From assembly GCA_012845835.1 (NCBI GenBank), contig JABAKD010000030.1:5242416-5306415 (forward strand): a DNA stretch of 64,000 bases, read 5' to 3'. Below are positions 46,261 through 58,223 of this stretch, one piece after another. The notes beneath the pieces were generated by a model. It made no database searches, was not told the DNA's origin, and saw only the letters and a program-made list of their open reading frames with translations. The position numbers and the translations under genes are program-made. The DNA is from Undaria pinnatifida (taxonomy: Eukaryota > Sar > Phaeophyceae > Laminariales > Alariaceae). Each line of letters starts with the position of its first letter. Position 1 is the stretch's first letter.

Positions 46261-49200
46261 TCATTTTTGCATTATTTTTAATTTTTAACATGCTCTTATG
46301 TCGTGTCTTTTTGAGGGGGGAAGTTTTGTCCTGGCGCCCTTGTTGGCGCAAGATTTTATCTCTTTTTGTTGATCATGCAAATCGAATCACGCTGCGTTCG
46401 TACACAGGACACGAGCTGTTGTTGCTGTTGTTGTTGTTGTTGTTGTTGCGGTGATGTTGGCATCACGTCTAGAGATTCTCGAGGTGGGGCTGTATACATA
46501 GCTTCACAGGACGAGTTTTTTTGGCGATGATCGCCATGTTTACGACCACTACGTTTGGTTGTTTGTTTACCGGTATCGTTTTGTTGGTGCTATTCAAATT
46601 CGTATCCGGTGCGTTTCCGTTCATGATGTTGTCTGCTTTATTTTTTTGGCTTCTCGAGTTTGGTTTCTTTTTTTACGATGAATGGCGTCGACTCGTGTTC
46701 GTTTTTGGTTTCTCGTCTCGTGTTGTTTGCGAATGAATCTTTTTTGTTTTGTTTTGTTTTTGCTTTGTCTCTCGCAGTCTTGCGAGTTCGACCGCAGCAC
46801 CTTTCTCTCTCCCACCCAAGAAGAAGAATCAATGCGGATTGACACTGGGTGTGTGCCGTGGGCGGGATGTCGGTGGGTGGGGTGCAAGAACAAACGGTTG
46901 ATTTTGACCAGAACGAGATGCACAAATAACCGTATATCGCGCGGTTTGGGGTTGGCTGTTTTAGAACATCTCTCGCAACCAACCCCCGATCGCCCCGGTG
47001 GGTTGGTGGCTGCCCTCGAATGCTACTGTTATTAGAAGAGTTGGCCCTGGACTTCGAATCCAACGTGGGTCGGACTTTCGCATATATTTGCAAAAATAAA
47101 AAACCGAAGGAATCAACTGCCGAGAGGGCATAGCTTCAGCGTGGGGATAGGCGCACGCTTCGATGCCAGTCGGCGAGGGAAGAAAGGGTCGAGAAGTCTT
47201 CTCGCGCGCTAAGAACGAATGCGCATACCCTAGTAGTGGGGACGGGGGAGAGAAGAGCCCGCTTACTGCCCGCTCATTCAAGCGGGGAGGGAGAAGGTGA
47301 AAGAAACCTCGCGAAAACATCAAAGAAGGAGCAAATAAAAAAAGGAGACAGTTTTAAATACACTCTCGTACTGCAGCTGTGAGATCGAAGTCTTAAATGT
47401 ACAAGGCCCCCCTTCGGCCCTTCGGGATGCGGGTAACGTGAAATCCCGGGGGCGTCGCAAGGCGAAAAGGGAGACACCGCTAACACACGCACGTAAGTAT
47501 AAACGTGTTTCCACCTATATGTAATGGTGTTACGCGTACGCACATTACATGCATAGATAGACACCCCACTGCTCTTCTTGATTGAGAGGAAATATGATAA
47601 TACAGTACAACACAAGTCTCACAATCATGCTGCCGGACCCCAAGAAATGCGGAAAGGGGAATACCCTCACAATGTTCACTGTATGATACGGGGGGTTTGA
47701 AGACACTCGCACGAGTTGCCCTCTTCCTTTAACGTCGGACAAAAAAGAACACTCTCGTACTACACGCGCGCGATATTTTTTTTTTTACGCGGCGTAGCTT
47801 ACCATTTATTCCATATTGTGCGGATTCTTATCACAAAATTCAAGCAGCTCGCACAGCACCAAAGCTTTTCAGAAGAGACCGCAGAAGGAACAGGGGCGTC
47901 ACCCGCGCGAGTGGACGCGTACTACGATAGAGAGGCGCATCCCTTTTTTTTCCGAGGCTTGCCTCAATTTTGGGAGCTCTCAAGACATGGTCAGCCTTAA
48001 CCCCCCCAAAAAAATGATTCTGGATACAAAAACAAAACTGCCATAACACGGTACAAGTACACATACCGGCGGATAGACAGATCCCATGGCCTAGGTACAC
48101 AACGAGAACCATGCAAAAAAAGAAAAAAAAAAAAGGTATAATATTATTTATTTTTTTCCCGACGATTTTGGGTTAATTAAGGAGCCCCGTCATCCAGAAA
48201 TCGTTTCAGGTGAAACGTGCTACCTCTATATCGTAGCAAGCGTCAGTGAAGTGACCCCGACCCATTGCGAAAAAAAAACAGGTCCCACACGGCGACAGTC
48301 ATACCGCACCCCTTGGTCTGCCCGCATGCGTCACAGATTCTTACATTGGTTCTAGGACACATATCATCATCGTCTGCACGAGCAGCCCGGATTAGTTCGT
48401 GTGGCGGTTGCCAAAATAAACTATTTTTTCACGTGTTCTTCCACCAGCTCGGCTCGTAAGATGGCTTCTTTACCCTTGAGGCAGCGACCTTCTTGCCAAG
48501 AGCCATGTGGTCACATAGGGTGTACTTTCCCTTCTCTCCCCCCCCCCCCCCCCGGTGCACATGCCTTCAGTTGTATCACGCATATATAGAGGGTTCTCAG
48601 CGTTCCCACCAAAGTTTTTCAGCTATTTTATAATGCTCGTCGAATTGCATCGAATTTCGACAAAACAAACTCGCGCTCTCGCACCTTTCGGCCTGCCAAA
48701 TGTGTAAGCAAAAGAGTCCCTTGCGGGAAATTCTCGAGTTCGACACATCGACCTCAAAACTTAATTGCGCGCGGCTTACTACATTGAACGCCCGGGGACG
48801 CCGGCACTGATGGTATACTGTGATCGGCCTATTTTGCTGACCTGTTTTTTCCCTGGAGTCTCAAGGGAGGCAAAACAGCAGCACAGCAGTATATATTATT
48901 ATTACCTGGGGGTAGGTTTTATAGAGACACAAGTAAGTTCGCTGTTTTTTCGTTTCCCCCTCACCTCCCAAGAACCGCGCCGCCTATAGAGCACACCTAC
49001 CTCTCCCCCAAACCACGGGTTTCTACAAATACACCGCAGAGGGCCTGTATATTTAAACTGAGCATCGAAAAGTGCACCCGCTCAGTGCCAACATTCGATG
49101 GCAGCAGCGAGCCGCGGCAGGCAAAGCCTTCTGCAAAAACAAGACAACACAAAAAACACAGTAGTAATAGCGGTGTGCGGATCAAAGACAGCAGCCTCCC

Positions 49201-50019
49201 AACCTCATCCAACAGAGCCCCCGAGATATCAACACCCCTCACCTTGGGCACCCGGGACAAAAGCACCCGTTCTTCTTACGCGCCTGCCTCCCCCCCCCTC
49301 CCTCACGTCCGACCCCCCCGGCTCCACCGCGCAAGGCATGCGCGACACAGCCGAAACAAGAAGCACAGCGCCCGTCCCCCAAACGCCCCTACCCCTGCCC
49401 AGCTGCTGCCAGCCCCTCGCGTACGCCTCCCCTATGCTACGCCTAATATCGAACGAGTTCACAATCTCACTTGAAAAAATGAAGGGACATTACACTCCAC
49501 GACGCACGGCGCATTCATCTGCGGCACACTCAACGCACCTAAGCCGTCATGACTCCACGTCACAAACCACCCCACCCACTCCAGCGCGACCCAATAGATT
49601 GTGTCTTTACAAGCGGATCCCGTGCTGTATCTCGCTTCCCCCCCACCACCCACCCGCCCCCGCCTTTTGGAATTCCAGCATCATGTTAGGAGACAAGTAG
49701 GTCATCGTACGCTAGGGATGCAGCAGAAGTTTCTGAGCTCCTAACATGAGTTCTGTATCCCTCGCACCAGAAACCTGGGTTCATCGAAGATTTTCGTTGG
49801 CACTACCCGATCGACGTTGGCATTTCTGCGCGCTAGTCCGAACACAAATATACTCGGAACAATTGCCAATTTTTACACTACTAGCCGATAGTTACACACA
49901 CAGCTCAACCGACCAGAAGCGTTCGGCCCAAAAAGTGGACACCCCGGCTCCAACGTGGGGTGACTCTGGAGGTACTTGGAACTAGAGTAGAACAACAAAA
50001 AATGCACTTACCTGGTGAA

Positions 50020-50170
50020 ATGAGGTTCGAACCTTCCCGGCACTTGCACTCCCGTTATGGAGACGAGTCGCTCTGCGTTAGCCCCCCCAACTTTTTTTTT
50101 AACGAAACCGCCGGTTTCAAAACCAGCTCCCGGTCGCATCTCCTGAAATACGGTGTCCCTCGACACCCTC
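50020..50170 (-). repeat. tRNA-like dispersed repeat fragment
   Basis: On the minus strand it reads ggctaacgcagagcgactcg, a CCAT-containing loop between short GC stems, then ggttcgaacct (B-box type). The acceptor stem does not pair, so I do not call a functional tRNA. Its left part (cgccggtttcaaaaccagct) recurs, diverged, at 43311-43370. Confidence 0.45.
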
Positions 50171-50519
50171 CCCGACGTCATCGAGATCGATGGGTCTTTG
50201 CACGTGCACAAGAAAACATGCATGTACTTTGTTTTTTAAGTGCATCCTTCCTTGTGTCGAGCAGCCATGAAACGTTCGGTAAAGAAAATACCTGGTTTGG
50301 GGGGGGGCTATCGTAGTAAGAATCGGTCAGTACTAAAACACTTCGAATTAGACAAGGAAATGTTAGGAGTGTTGGAAAGGGGGTTAAGAGCCGATGCAAC
50401 AAAAACCACTGCCATGCGCCGTACCACCCTCTTCCAACAAGTGCCCCGGCCGCCTCGACAACCAGGGAGTCTTGAAGCGGGTGGTCGGTTTCACAAAACA
50501 CGTTTCGCCCTTTTCTCCA

Positions 50520-51410
50520 CGTTAACAACCTTCCAGAGGATTTTTCACACGGTAAGAACCTTCCAGGATTTTTCCCACGCTTGATTCCAATTACGTCTGT
50601 TCCCAAGACGCGGACGCACTTACTCTGCCACGGCAAGAATTTTCCGGAAGAATATTCCAATTCTAACTCCAAGTAATGTATTCCCAAGTCGTGGATGTAG
50701 CCCCAACAAGCACGTTCAACTCTTTTTCCCACGGCAAGGACTCTTTCCGGGATTTTTCCAACTTCAGTGCCAAGTAGTTTGCGTCCAAGACGTCGATGAA
50801 GTTCCAAGCGCTTTCAACCCTTTTGCCACAACGCGAAATCTCCAGGAATATTTCAACTCTACTTCCAAGCGTGTTTTTTTTCCACGGACGTGGGTGCGGC
50901 TCTCAGCACTCTATAACCCTTTTCCCCACGACAATATTTTTTTCCGGGAAACTTCCATCTTCAACGCCAACCAGTTTGTTCCCAAGGCAAAGCGCGCCGT
51001 TACGTAGTTCTAAGCACTTCCCAAAGCAATATTATCGAGGATTTCTTCAACGTTTACTTCCAAGCAGTTTGTTCCCAAGCCAACGACATTAGTGCAGTTC
51101 CAAGCTTTGCAACCCTTTTCTCACAGCAATAAATTTCCGAGGATCTTCCCAGCTCCTGACTCCAAGCAGCTTGTTCCCAAGCCAAAGACGTGGGTGCAGT
51201 TCCAATAAGCGCTTCGAACTCTTTTCTCACGGTTGGCATTTTCCAGGTATTTTCCGACTCTAATACGGAGTATCTATTGGATTGTTCCGTAGCCGAGACG
51301 TGGGTGCAGTGTAAAGCACGTTTGACCCTTCTCCCACCGCAAGAATTTCCGAGGAAACTTCCAAAAGTGTAATTCCACGTAGTTTGTTCCAAATATGTTG
51401 ATGCAGGAAA
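50520..51410. repeat. Diverged tandem satellite, about 80-110-bp units x9
   Basis: The anchor ttcccaag or a near match occurs near 50600, 50681, 50781, 50880, 50979, 51072, 51174, 51284 and 51387. Each is followed by gacg.gggtgcagttccaa-like sequence, then cttttc.cacggcaa and ttccgagga. Unit length and sequence drift, so it is old. Confidence 0.8.
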
Positions 51411-52728
51411 CGTCGCACTGAGCCAAACCAAGGCTTTCTTTGGGAGGGGGGCGGGGCTCGTACTGTTGGCCGAGGCGCGCATCCCCTATTTACTAGCCGG
51501 AATGTGTGTGTGCACCTCAGGTAACAATAACCACGCATGCATGATATTGCCAGTGTACCGTTTCATGAGCCGCTGCCAAACTCCGCACTATTTTACGTAC
51601 GTACCACTACCCAGCTTTTCCCAGCGACTCGCGTCAAAATCGGACATCGTCGGCCCCTATAGAGCAAAAGAGGGAAAACAAAAAAATGGAGCGGAACCCT
51701 CTACGGAGACAACAAGCTGTTATGGGCACACTCTACATAGCCTGTCGTCCCTCCCCCCCCCCCCCCCCCCCCTCCCAACCCTTTCTCTCTCCTCCACTCT
51801 CTCGTTTTTTCCTTTCGTTTGTCTCCCTCCTTCTTTAGTTCCCTTTCTCTTCTTTCCCCTCTCGTTCCCCGCCATCACTCTCTTTCACCCTTTCTCTGTC
51901 TCCATGTCTTTCGCCTCCCCTCTGTCTCATTTCATCTCTCCTCCCTATCTCCCTCCTCTCCCAACACGGCAGCTGCATTGAGGCCAGTCGACACGGAACA
52001 CAACAGTGATCCACCGCGCCCAACTCCCCAACGAAGACCCGCGACGACAGCAGTTCGTGCACCCCCTAAAATGTTCTACCCCCCCCCCCCACTCTCCTCG
52101 TCTCCTCCTCCTCCTGCGCCTGTCCGTCCGTCCATCCATCCGTCCATCCGCCCGTCCGTCCGTCCGTCCGTCCGTCCGTCCATCCGTCCGTCCGTCCGTC
52201 CATCCGTCCGTCCGTCGGTCCGTCGGTCCATCCATCCATCCATCCACCCGTCCACCCGTCCGTCCATCTACCCGCCCGTCCGTCCGTCCTTACTTCCCCC
52301 CGCCGCGAGTCCGAACAAAAACGTAAACAAAAACACCAAGTTCTACTCAGCCTTCCCCAAGTGTCGCTGCGGCATGCTAGCACTGAGAGACAGGCCACAA
52401 GAACGACAAAATCCCACAAAAAGAAGGGGGGGGGGGGGGGGGTATATTTAGGCGACAACCACACGCGAGGGAGCGAGGGAGGGGAGGGGAGGGGAGGGTG
52501 AGAGGGGAAGCGGGGTCGAGGTGGTATGCAAAGCGGACCAGCTGACATAAACTCAAAAAACAAATTACATCCGCATCGTTAACACATGAAAAAGAAAACA
52601 CAGCAGGACTAACAAAGCTACATTTGCTACTGCAGATCATGCAGTATCATATCTTCCTACCGTGACATAAAAAAGGACGACTACCGCAGCACCTACCCCC
52701 TTTTCACCACAACTATACAGAGTACTGG
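51411..52728. other. 3' flank of the Tudor-like gene with simple repeats
   Basis: A C run (51752-51771), C/T-rich tracts (51772-51960), a tetranucleotide GTCC microsatellite (about 52120-52290) and a G run (52427-52442). No gene seen. All frames through it are low complexity. Confidence 0.6.
52120..52290. repeat. GTCC/CCAT tetranucleotide microsatellite
   Basis: About 40 units of gtcc with interspersed atcc and gccc. Both strands are open in several frames, which explains the RPSVRPS-type and DGRTDGRT-type frames. Confidence 0.95.
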
Positions 52729-55700
52729 TTACCTAATGCCCGGTAGGGTTGTAAACGGACGAGAACCGTCCCCCGTCCGATGCATGTAGGCCAACAGCTT
52801 GCGGTGCCCCCAAACGACCTCCCTCTGTTCTATGCGCCGCTCCACGTGGCGCAGAAGGGGGCGCACCAGCTGTCCCGGGGTCGAAGCATCGAGGGGACAG
52901 AGAAAGCAAGAAAGCACAGGGCGGGCGAGGCCGCGAAGAGGGGGTTGAATGGTTGCACACCTCGGATAGATACATGATCAACTGGATCATCTACAGTCTT
53001 GAGATATTCTGCATGATCCGTGTACAGAGAGTGCAGATCCAACTCTAGCAACATGTGCTACATATATAGATCGTACAGGTCGCACGGCTCCCACCCGTTA
53101 ACATGAGCTAGACCATACAGATACTTCCCGGAAAAATTTACACGGAGTATCTACATCAAGTGGGGGTCGGTGACCCGTTTGACGTGTGCAAGGTTACAAC
53201 TTAAAAACGCGCCTACGTGCCGGGAACAAAGGCTGCTGCTTCGAATTAGAGTTACTGTAGTATGGACTACCAAGTGTCAAACCCTTTGTCCAGGCTGGGT
53301 CAAGTCGTATACAATACACTCATTCAGTACATACGTAGCCAGCACGCGCATTTCAGCACGCGCATTATACTTGAGCATGCGCGTTCGCTCAGCACCCCCC
53401 ACCTCGAAGCTCTCCAGGTCCTCGTGGCCCCCGTCAGCGTACGTCACCCTCCACTGCTCGATCTCGCCGTCCCGAGTCGGCTGCACGTACTTCGTGACCT
53501 GTTCCCCCGTCCGCCCACCCATCACACCCCGCCGAGGACTCATAAAATAACATGTCAATGGGAGGCTTTGGTCTCCGATTTCGACACCCGAATGCTGGCA
53601 CGGCGCAGTAGTTGTTTTTTTCTATAGGGTGTGGGGGTGTGAGGGGGGGGTCGGCGCGAAGAATCTCACACAACAGCAACATCAACACCGCCAACACTAC
53701 CACCCTTGACACCAAAATGCAACGACACCTCACCGCACGAGGCATTCCGGGCCGTTCCGACTTGTTTTCAGCCCCCCCCCCCCCCGCGCGCGCGCTAGGA
53801 AAAGCTCGGCAAGCAAGCGAAGCGACGATAAGCAAAGCTGGTGAAAACGGGTAAAAAATGGTAACAAATGGTAAAAAAGTAAAAGAAGCAAAATGAGGCA
53901 ACAAAATGTAAAACGTCGTGAAAGGTGGTTAGATGTAGCCAAAGCTATACGCAAAGCTTGGCCTTGAAGTCGAGCAAAGGTAAGAGGTAAGCAAAGCCAG
54001 GCCATGAAGCCCAGCAAAACTGCAGTAGGTCGTCATGCCTAACAAAGCTAAGCAAAATAACTGAATATTTACGGTACATGGTATACGCCAAGCTAAAAAA
54101 AAAGGTCGTAGGCACAGCAAAAGCTACAGCAGTATACGCGCCTATTAATTTCGGTTCTCGCGGCGGCCGCGCTGGGCTGCGCCGGTGCGCTCACCTCGCC
54201 ATCTCGAAGAACCTTCTCGCGGAAAACGCTAACTCTCCTGCCCAGAGCGCTACTCTCATCCTTGAACACCCTTACCCTGACCTGCTCCTGCACCGTCGGG
54301 CTGTTCCGCGTCCGAACTTGCTTCCCTGCAGCGACCGCTGCGTTACCGGCGAACTCGAAGAACGCGCACATGTCGTCGTGAAGCTCTCCGCAGTCGTCCA
54401 CCTCTTCCAGCCTGCCGTCCTCGTACCTAATCCGCCGCGCGCGTCGCAATGATCAAAATAAAACGCTTACAACTGAGTTAGGCACGGTGGTCGGTCGGGT
54501 TGTTGGCGCTCTGGCAAAGCTTTCTTTTCGTTGCCTTTTCGCTTTCCTGCAAGTCGCTTCGCCTCGTAACAGACGACTCTTATCCTCTCTCCCTCTCTTC
54601 ATCTTCGCAATCGAATCCGCTTGCTTACTCTCCCTCTCACTCCTTCTCCCCTCTGTTCACTCTGCGGTACCTCTCTCCGTGCGTCTTCAACGCCGACGTG
54701 TCACAAAAAGCAGATAGTTCAAAACACAGCGGGACAACATTTCTTACGAACAAGCACATCGCGGGTGAACAACAGCGCACGTCCTTTACAACGCCAAACC
54801 CACCGTCGCCGCTGCCATCACCACTACCACAAAACATATTACCATCAACACCACCACAACCGCTATTGCCACCGCTACCAAACACCGTCGACACCAGCAC
54901 CAACACCGCTAACAGCATCACCGCCAACACCAATACCACCTCCTACAACAACACAACAACCCACGCCATCACTCCCCTTCCTCCCCCCCCCGCCTCTCAA
55001 AAACTCACCGGATGCTCCACACGCCGAGGCCGTCCTCCTCCGTAAAACCTTCCACCACCCCCGTCAGCGCGCCGTCACTCGTCTCGCTCAACACCATCTT
55101 CCCAACATCCGCCTCCGACACCTGCGGCACCTCCAACGCCAGCTCCCGCACAGGCGCCGCCACCGGCCTAATCTCCTCCTCAGCAACCTCAGCAACCTTC
55201 GCCTTCTTCTTTTTTGGGGCGGCCAGCTGCTCCTCCTTCTGCTCCTCCTGGCTACCCGCGTCCCCTTCCGGGGCGCCGCTCTCGCCCTCCCCCTCCCCCC
55301 CTCCGTGCGACCGCTTGCTCCCCTCCGCCCTCGCCCCGGCCCCCGCCCCGCCCCCCGCCCCCGCTCCCGCCTCCACGGCGGACAATTCGGATGTTTCCGC
55401 CGGTACCTTAGGAGGGGATGGCGGCGGGGGGGGGGTGGGTGCTAGTGCGATCGCAAGCTGTGGTGCAGCTTCTGGGACGGGTGGTCGGGGTGCCACAGGC
55501 TCGACGACGGTTGTCGTCGCCGGCGCAGGTGCGTCGACATCCATGGTGTCAGGGCCAGCAGAAGCGGGGGAAGGAGAAGGGGGCGCGACTTGCTGAGGCG
55601 CACAAGGGGCAGCAGCACCAGCACTCGCGGGAGCGTTGTTGGGACCCCCCTTCCGTAAAGCTTGGGACGGCGGCGGCGACACGGACGGGGACACCGCAGC

Positions 55701-56022
55701 AGCGGACTCCGCCGCCGCTGACGGCGGCGGTGGCAGGGGGATGGCTTTGGCACTAGCTGCGGCTTCCCCGGGTTTAGCAGAAGGGAGATCAGCCGCGGGC
55801 TTGAGCGGGGACGGCCGGGCAGCAACAGGAACAGCAGGAGCAGGGGACGGTGCCGGCCGTGACGGTGGTGCCACGAGTAGCGCCTTTGAACCCTTACCCG
55901 CCTCATCTGGCACTGTTTTATCCTGAGGTAGTACCTTCTGGACATTCGCCGGTTTCATCGCCGGCGTCGCCGGCGAAGCCGGACTCTTTGGCAAAACCGT
56001 GGCCTGCGGTCGCGGCGGGGGA

Positions 56023-56054
<32 letters not shown>

Positions 56055-58223
56055 TGCTTTTGCTGCTGCTTGTTCTGGTGCGGACGCTGCCGCCACCCTG
56101 TCCGCCACCGCTTTCGCCGCTTTCGCCATCATCGCTCTAATCCCCCCAAGTTGGACGGGGGATGGCGAGGCGGGCGGTGCAGTTTTTTGAGCCGAGAGTA
56201 CGCCGGCCGGAGGCGGTGTCGGAGATGTCGGTGTCGGAGGGGGAGGCGGTAACAGAATGGGTTGGGCTGCTTGCGGAGGAGATGCAATCTCGGGCGCAGC
56301 AAAGTGTGTGCGTGGTTGATGCGAGATGCCGCGTGGAGCCTGAGCAGGCGGCGGGTTCTTTCCCGCGCCCGACTGCGTCTGTTGAGTTGTCGTGAGCTCC
56401 CGTGGTGTGCCCTTGCCCTGCGTGAATTGACATTGGGGGGAAGGGGGAGAGGGGAGAAGCTCGGCCGTTTCTTTCCGGGCATTCTGTGACTCCGCGACAC
56501 GAAACAAATCGTGCATACATATATGGGGAGAGGTACTTAAGCAGCCCCTTCGAAGCCTGACAATAAAACGGCCAGCTAAGACCTGCAGGCATACAAGTCC
56601 GTATGCGCATACTCACAACGACACAGCTAAAAAGGAGCAAGCGCGAATACTGTAGCCGTCGCCACTGCCGCGGGCGTTACAGGCCTCGGAAGGGCCGAAG
56701 ACTTCAGACAAATTATGTGCAGAAGTCAGGCCAAAACCTTACCTCTGGGCGACCACAAAACATTAACATGGGGGAGTACAAGAGGTACGGACTGTCGCAG
56801 CAAGATCCTCCCCTCATCCACTCAGTCGAAATAAAGTACGTCGTGGCTGACGCTCTGTCGCCAGAAACGCTACACCGCGGCACTCCCCGTCGCTCGCCCA
56901 GGAAAAAAGCTAAAATCAACAAAATATCATAACCAACACACACCACAGTAACACTACCAGCACCTCCAAAATAAACATCAACACCAGTACAACATCAACA
57001 CCACCAACACCCACTAGCACCAACGCCAACACCAACACCAACATCGACATCAACCGCACCATCGGCCGCCAACACCAACACCAACACCACCAAAACCACG
57101 AACACAGTCAACACCATCAACACGCCAACACCACCCTCACCATCAACAGAACTAACCTCAACACCGTCAACACCAACTCAATTAACTATTAACACCAAAA
57201 TCACCAACATCAGCACAAATCAACACCATCACCACCACCGTCAACACCACAACCAACAGCAAACACCACCACCGACATCAACACCACCAACCCAACCAAC
57301 ACTACCAAAACCAGCACAACATCAACACCACCAATACCAACACCACCAACGCCAACACCATCAAAACCACAACAATCACCACAACCATCACCATTCAATC
57401 ACCAACAACCACCATCACCATTCAATCACCAACAACCACCATCACCATTCACTCACCAACAAACACCACCAACATCACTAACAAAACCAACACCATCACA
57501 ACCAGCACCATCATTCTCCAAAAAAACTACAAAAAAAAAAAAACACCAACATCGCCAGCACCACCACCACAGCACCAGCACCATCACCACCACCATTCTC
57601 TGCAAAAAACAACCAACAAATTCCCCATCACTCACCTGCGAACAAGCACTTCCTCCCGCACCCATCGCCACCACCGCTGTCCTCTCCGAACCCGCCCCGT
57701 TGCTCACCACCCGCTCCTTCGACGACGGCAGCAGCGTCGGCGCCTCATTCTTCCCGCCCCCCTCCTTCCCACCGCCTCCTTGGGCACTGCTTTCGCTCGG
57801 CACTACAGTAGACCGCCCGCCAGCGTCTCCCTCGCCCCCTCCAGCCCCCCCTAGGCAAGACGGCACGGTAGAAAGAGGCGCTGCTTGCGGTTCTTTGCAG
57901 GGGGTACCAGATGTCGTCTTTGATGTCGTCGCTGTTGCTGCTGGCGCCGTCGCGGTGATAGCAGCTCCGCCGCCGGTTGCCGCTGCCCAGGGCAAGCTTT
58001 CTTTGGCGGTGGTGGTGTGTGTCGCGCCACCGCCGCCACCATCACCACCGCCACCACCAACACCGCCACCACCAACACCGCCACCACCAACGCCTCCAAC
58101 AACACCTCCACTCCCAACACTACCACCGCTACCGCTACCCCCACCACTACCCTCGCCGCTACCACCACCCGCAGAGGGAGAGCGCCCGGCGCTTGCAGCG
58201 CTGTTTTTCAAGCAGGTCGCCAT
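52729..58223 (-). CDS. Disordered nuclear protein with two C-terminal Tudor-like domains
   Basis: Five exons in phase on the minus strand: 58223-57636, 56483-55009, 54426-54195, 53498-53403, 52869-52729; 843 residues. The first about 640 are low complexity: poly-Gly (about 28-70), then Pro/Ala-rich with PTPTP runs. KKKKAKV near residue 640 is a likely nuclear signal. Tudor-like 1 (about 658-705) reads VGKMVL, GVVEGF, VWSIRYEDGRLEEVD, split by intron 3. Tudor-like 2 (about 748-805) reads GRRVSVF, VTKYV, WRVTYADGGHEDLESFEL, split by two introns. The joined exons restore the domain pattern, which supports the model. Tudor-like folds of this YEDG/EDLE type usually occur in chromatin proteins and may bind methylated histone tails. 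Exon 1 and the 5' border of exon 2 are least certain. The substrate and partners are unknown. Confidence 0.72.
56940..57490. repeat. Cryptically simple CACCAA-rich block in intron 1 of the Tudor-like gene
   Basis: About 550 bp made almost only of A and C on the plus strand (cacc, aacacc, atcaacacc). It fills half the intron and grades into the Gly-rich coding part of exon 1 (ccaccaccgcc). Confidence 0.9.

Larger units (their letters stand above)
44719..50519. other. Region between two convergent genes, no gene seen
   Basis: Past the stop of the DH-PH-RGS-PDZ gene. Holds G runs (45365-45374, 45426-45442), GTT microsatellites (45475-45522 and 46419-46448), a C run (48540-48554), a diverged copy of the 144-bp repeat family (46155-46260) and a tRNA-like segment (50020-50170). 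The proline- and serine-rich frames at 49085-49700 are cytosine-rich low-complexity sequence, not a supported gene. Confidence 0.5.

Noticed and set aside
49085-49700. Two overlapping Pro/Ser/Thr-rich frames
   Set aside because: Cytosine-rich sequence open in two frames at once; no domain, splice or start evidence.
50025-50100. Minus-strand tRNA gene
   Set aside because: B-box and loop resemble a tRNA but the acceptor stem does not pair; treated as a repeat.
51819-52451. RPSVRPSI-type and DGRTDGRT-type frames on both strands
   Set aside because: Translation of the GTCC microsatellite.
55012-55596. Plus-strand 194-codon frame
   Set aside because: Antisense of exon 2 of the Tudor-like gene, which has matching splice phases and domains on the minus strand.
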